This document shows, piece by piece, positions 6,765-6,850 of a stretch of 6,850 bases of DNA. Source of the stretch: an uncultured Lachnospiraceae bacterium (GTDB lineage Bacteria; Bacillota; Clostridia; Lachnospirales; Lachnospiraceae); NCBI GenBank assembly GCA_902795625.1, contig CADBLW010000351.1, forward strand, positions 1-6,850, given 5' to 3'. A program made the position numbers and the translations under genes. Each line of letters opens with the position of its first letter. Position 1 is the stretch's first letter. Under the pieces are notes generated by a model, which was not told the DNA's origin, made no database searches, and saw nothing but the letters and a program-made list of their open reading frames with translations.

Positions 6765-6776
6765 AACCCCTACCTA

Positions 6777-6782
6777 CGGAGG
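6777..6782 (+). promoter_or_regulatory. Ribosome binding site of the right-end gene
   Basis: CGGAGG lies 6 bases before ATG 6789. It selects this ATG over the ATG at 6784, whose frame reaches a stop at TAA after 13 codons and is too close to the site. Confidence 0.7.
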
Positions 6783-6788
6783 CATGCC

Positions 6789-6850
6789 ATGGAAGACTCG
6801 AAAAAGCTGTTCAAGATTATCCTAATTCTTGTAATTATCCTTTTGGTTTA
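6789..6850 (+). CDS. N-terminus of an unknown membrane-anchored or secreted protein (3'-truncated)
   Basis: The frame from ATG 6789 is open to the window edge, giving 20 complete codons. The peptide starts MEDSKKLFK and continues into a run of Ile, Leu and Val, the pattern of a signal anchor or first transmembrane helix with a short charged cytoplasmic end. A well-placed ribosome binding site (6777-6782) supports the start. It lies 115 bases after the GH13 stop on the same strand. I saw no promoter of its own: the TTGACA at 6745-6750 has no matching -10 box upstream of the ATG. Too little is visible to name a family. Confidence 0.65.
   Translation, partial: MEDSKKLFKIILILVIILLV

Noticed and set aside
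6745..6776. Perfect TTGACA at 6745-6750 as a -35 box for the last gene.
   Set aside because: The six bases 17 positions downstream are CCCTAC, not a -10 box, and the transcript would begin at or after the ribosome binding site. The TTGACA forms the loop side of a hairpin instead.

Overview
The window looks like part of a Firmicutes genome, most likely Lachnospiraceae or a close relative. The evidence is the sigma-A type promoter, the strong AGGAGG-type ribosome binding sites, and a cytoplasmic GH13 enzyme whose motif set I associate with that family. This assignment is inferred from protein character, not from any search. All supported genes are on the + strand.

Left part (1-4354): the end of a cell-surface polysaccharide locus. 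It starts inside the ATPase gene of a Wzt/TagH-type polysaccharide ABC exporter. The Walker A end lies outside the window; the signature, Walker B and H-loop motifs and a C-terminal Wzt-type glycan-binding domain are inside. A 187-base gap with a possible 40-codon ORF and a near-consensus promoter (1073-1101) follows. Then come two translationally coupled genes (ATGA overlap at 2762-2765) for related two-pass membrane proteins with the Wzz/PCP (polysaccharide co-polymerase) architecture. The promoter places transcription start near 1108, so the first gene probably begins at GTG 1152 and not at the upstream ATG 1086. The pair ends at a strong hairpin terminator (4381-4418). A reasonable reading is that the ABC exporter moves a finished or lipid-linked glycan across the membrane and the PCP pair helps set its length or organise its assembly or export.

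Right part (4419-6850): a separate transcription unit. After a 189-base gap with a weak candidate promoter comes a complete 709-residue GH13 alpha-glucan hydrolase (neopullulanase/maltogenic amylase/cyclomaltodextrinase type). It has an N-terminal beta-sandwich domain and all four GH13 motifs, and no signal peptide, so it probably degrades imported maltodextrins. Its base composition is clearly more GC-rich than the polysaccharide genes. The last about 115 bases before the next gene hold two hairpins, one of them 8 bp plus an extended inner stem. The window ends 20 codons into a gene starting at 6789 with a hydrophobic N-terminal segment.

No tRNA, rRNA, CRISPR array, insertion sequence or phage feature was seen. 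The most interesting points are the paired PCP proteins beside an ABC-exporter ATPase, the Asp/Gly/Asn-rich insert in the second PCP, the composition step at the terminator, and the leader hairpins near the right end.
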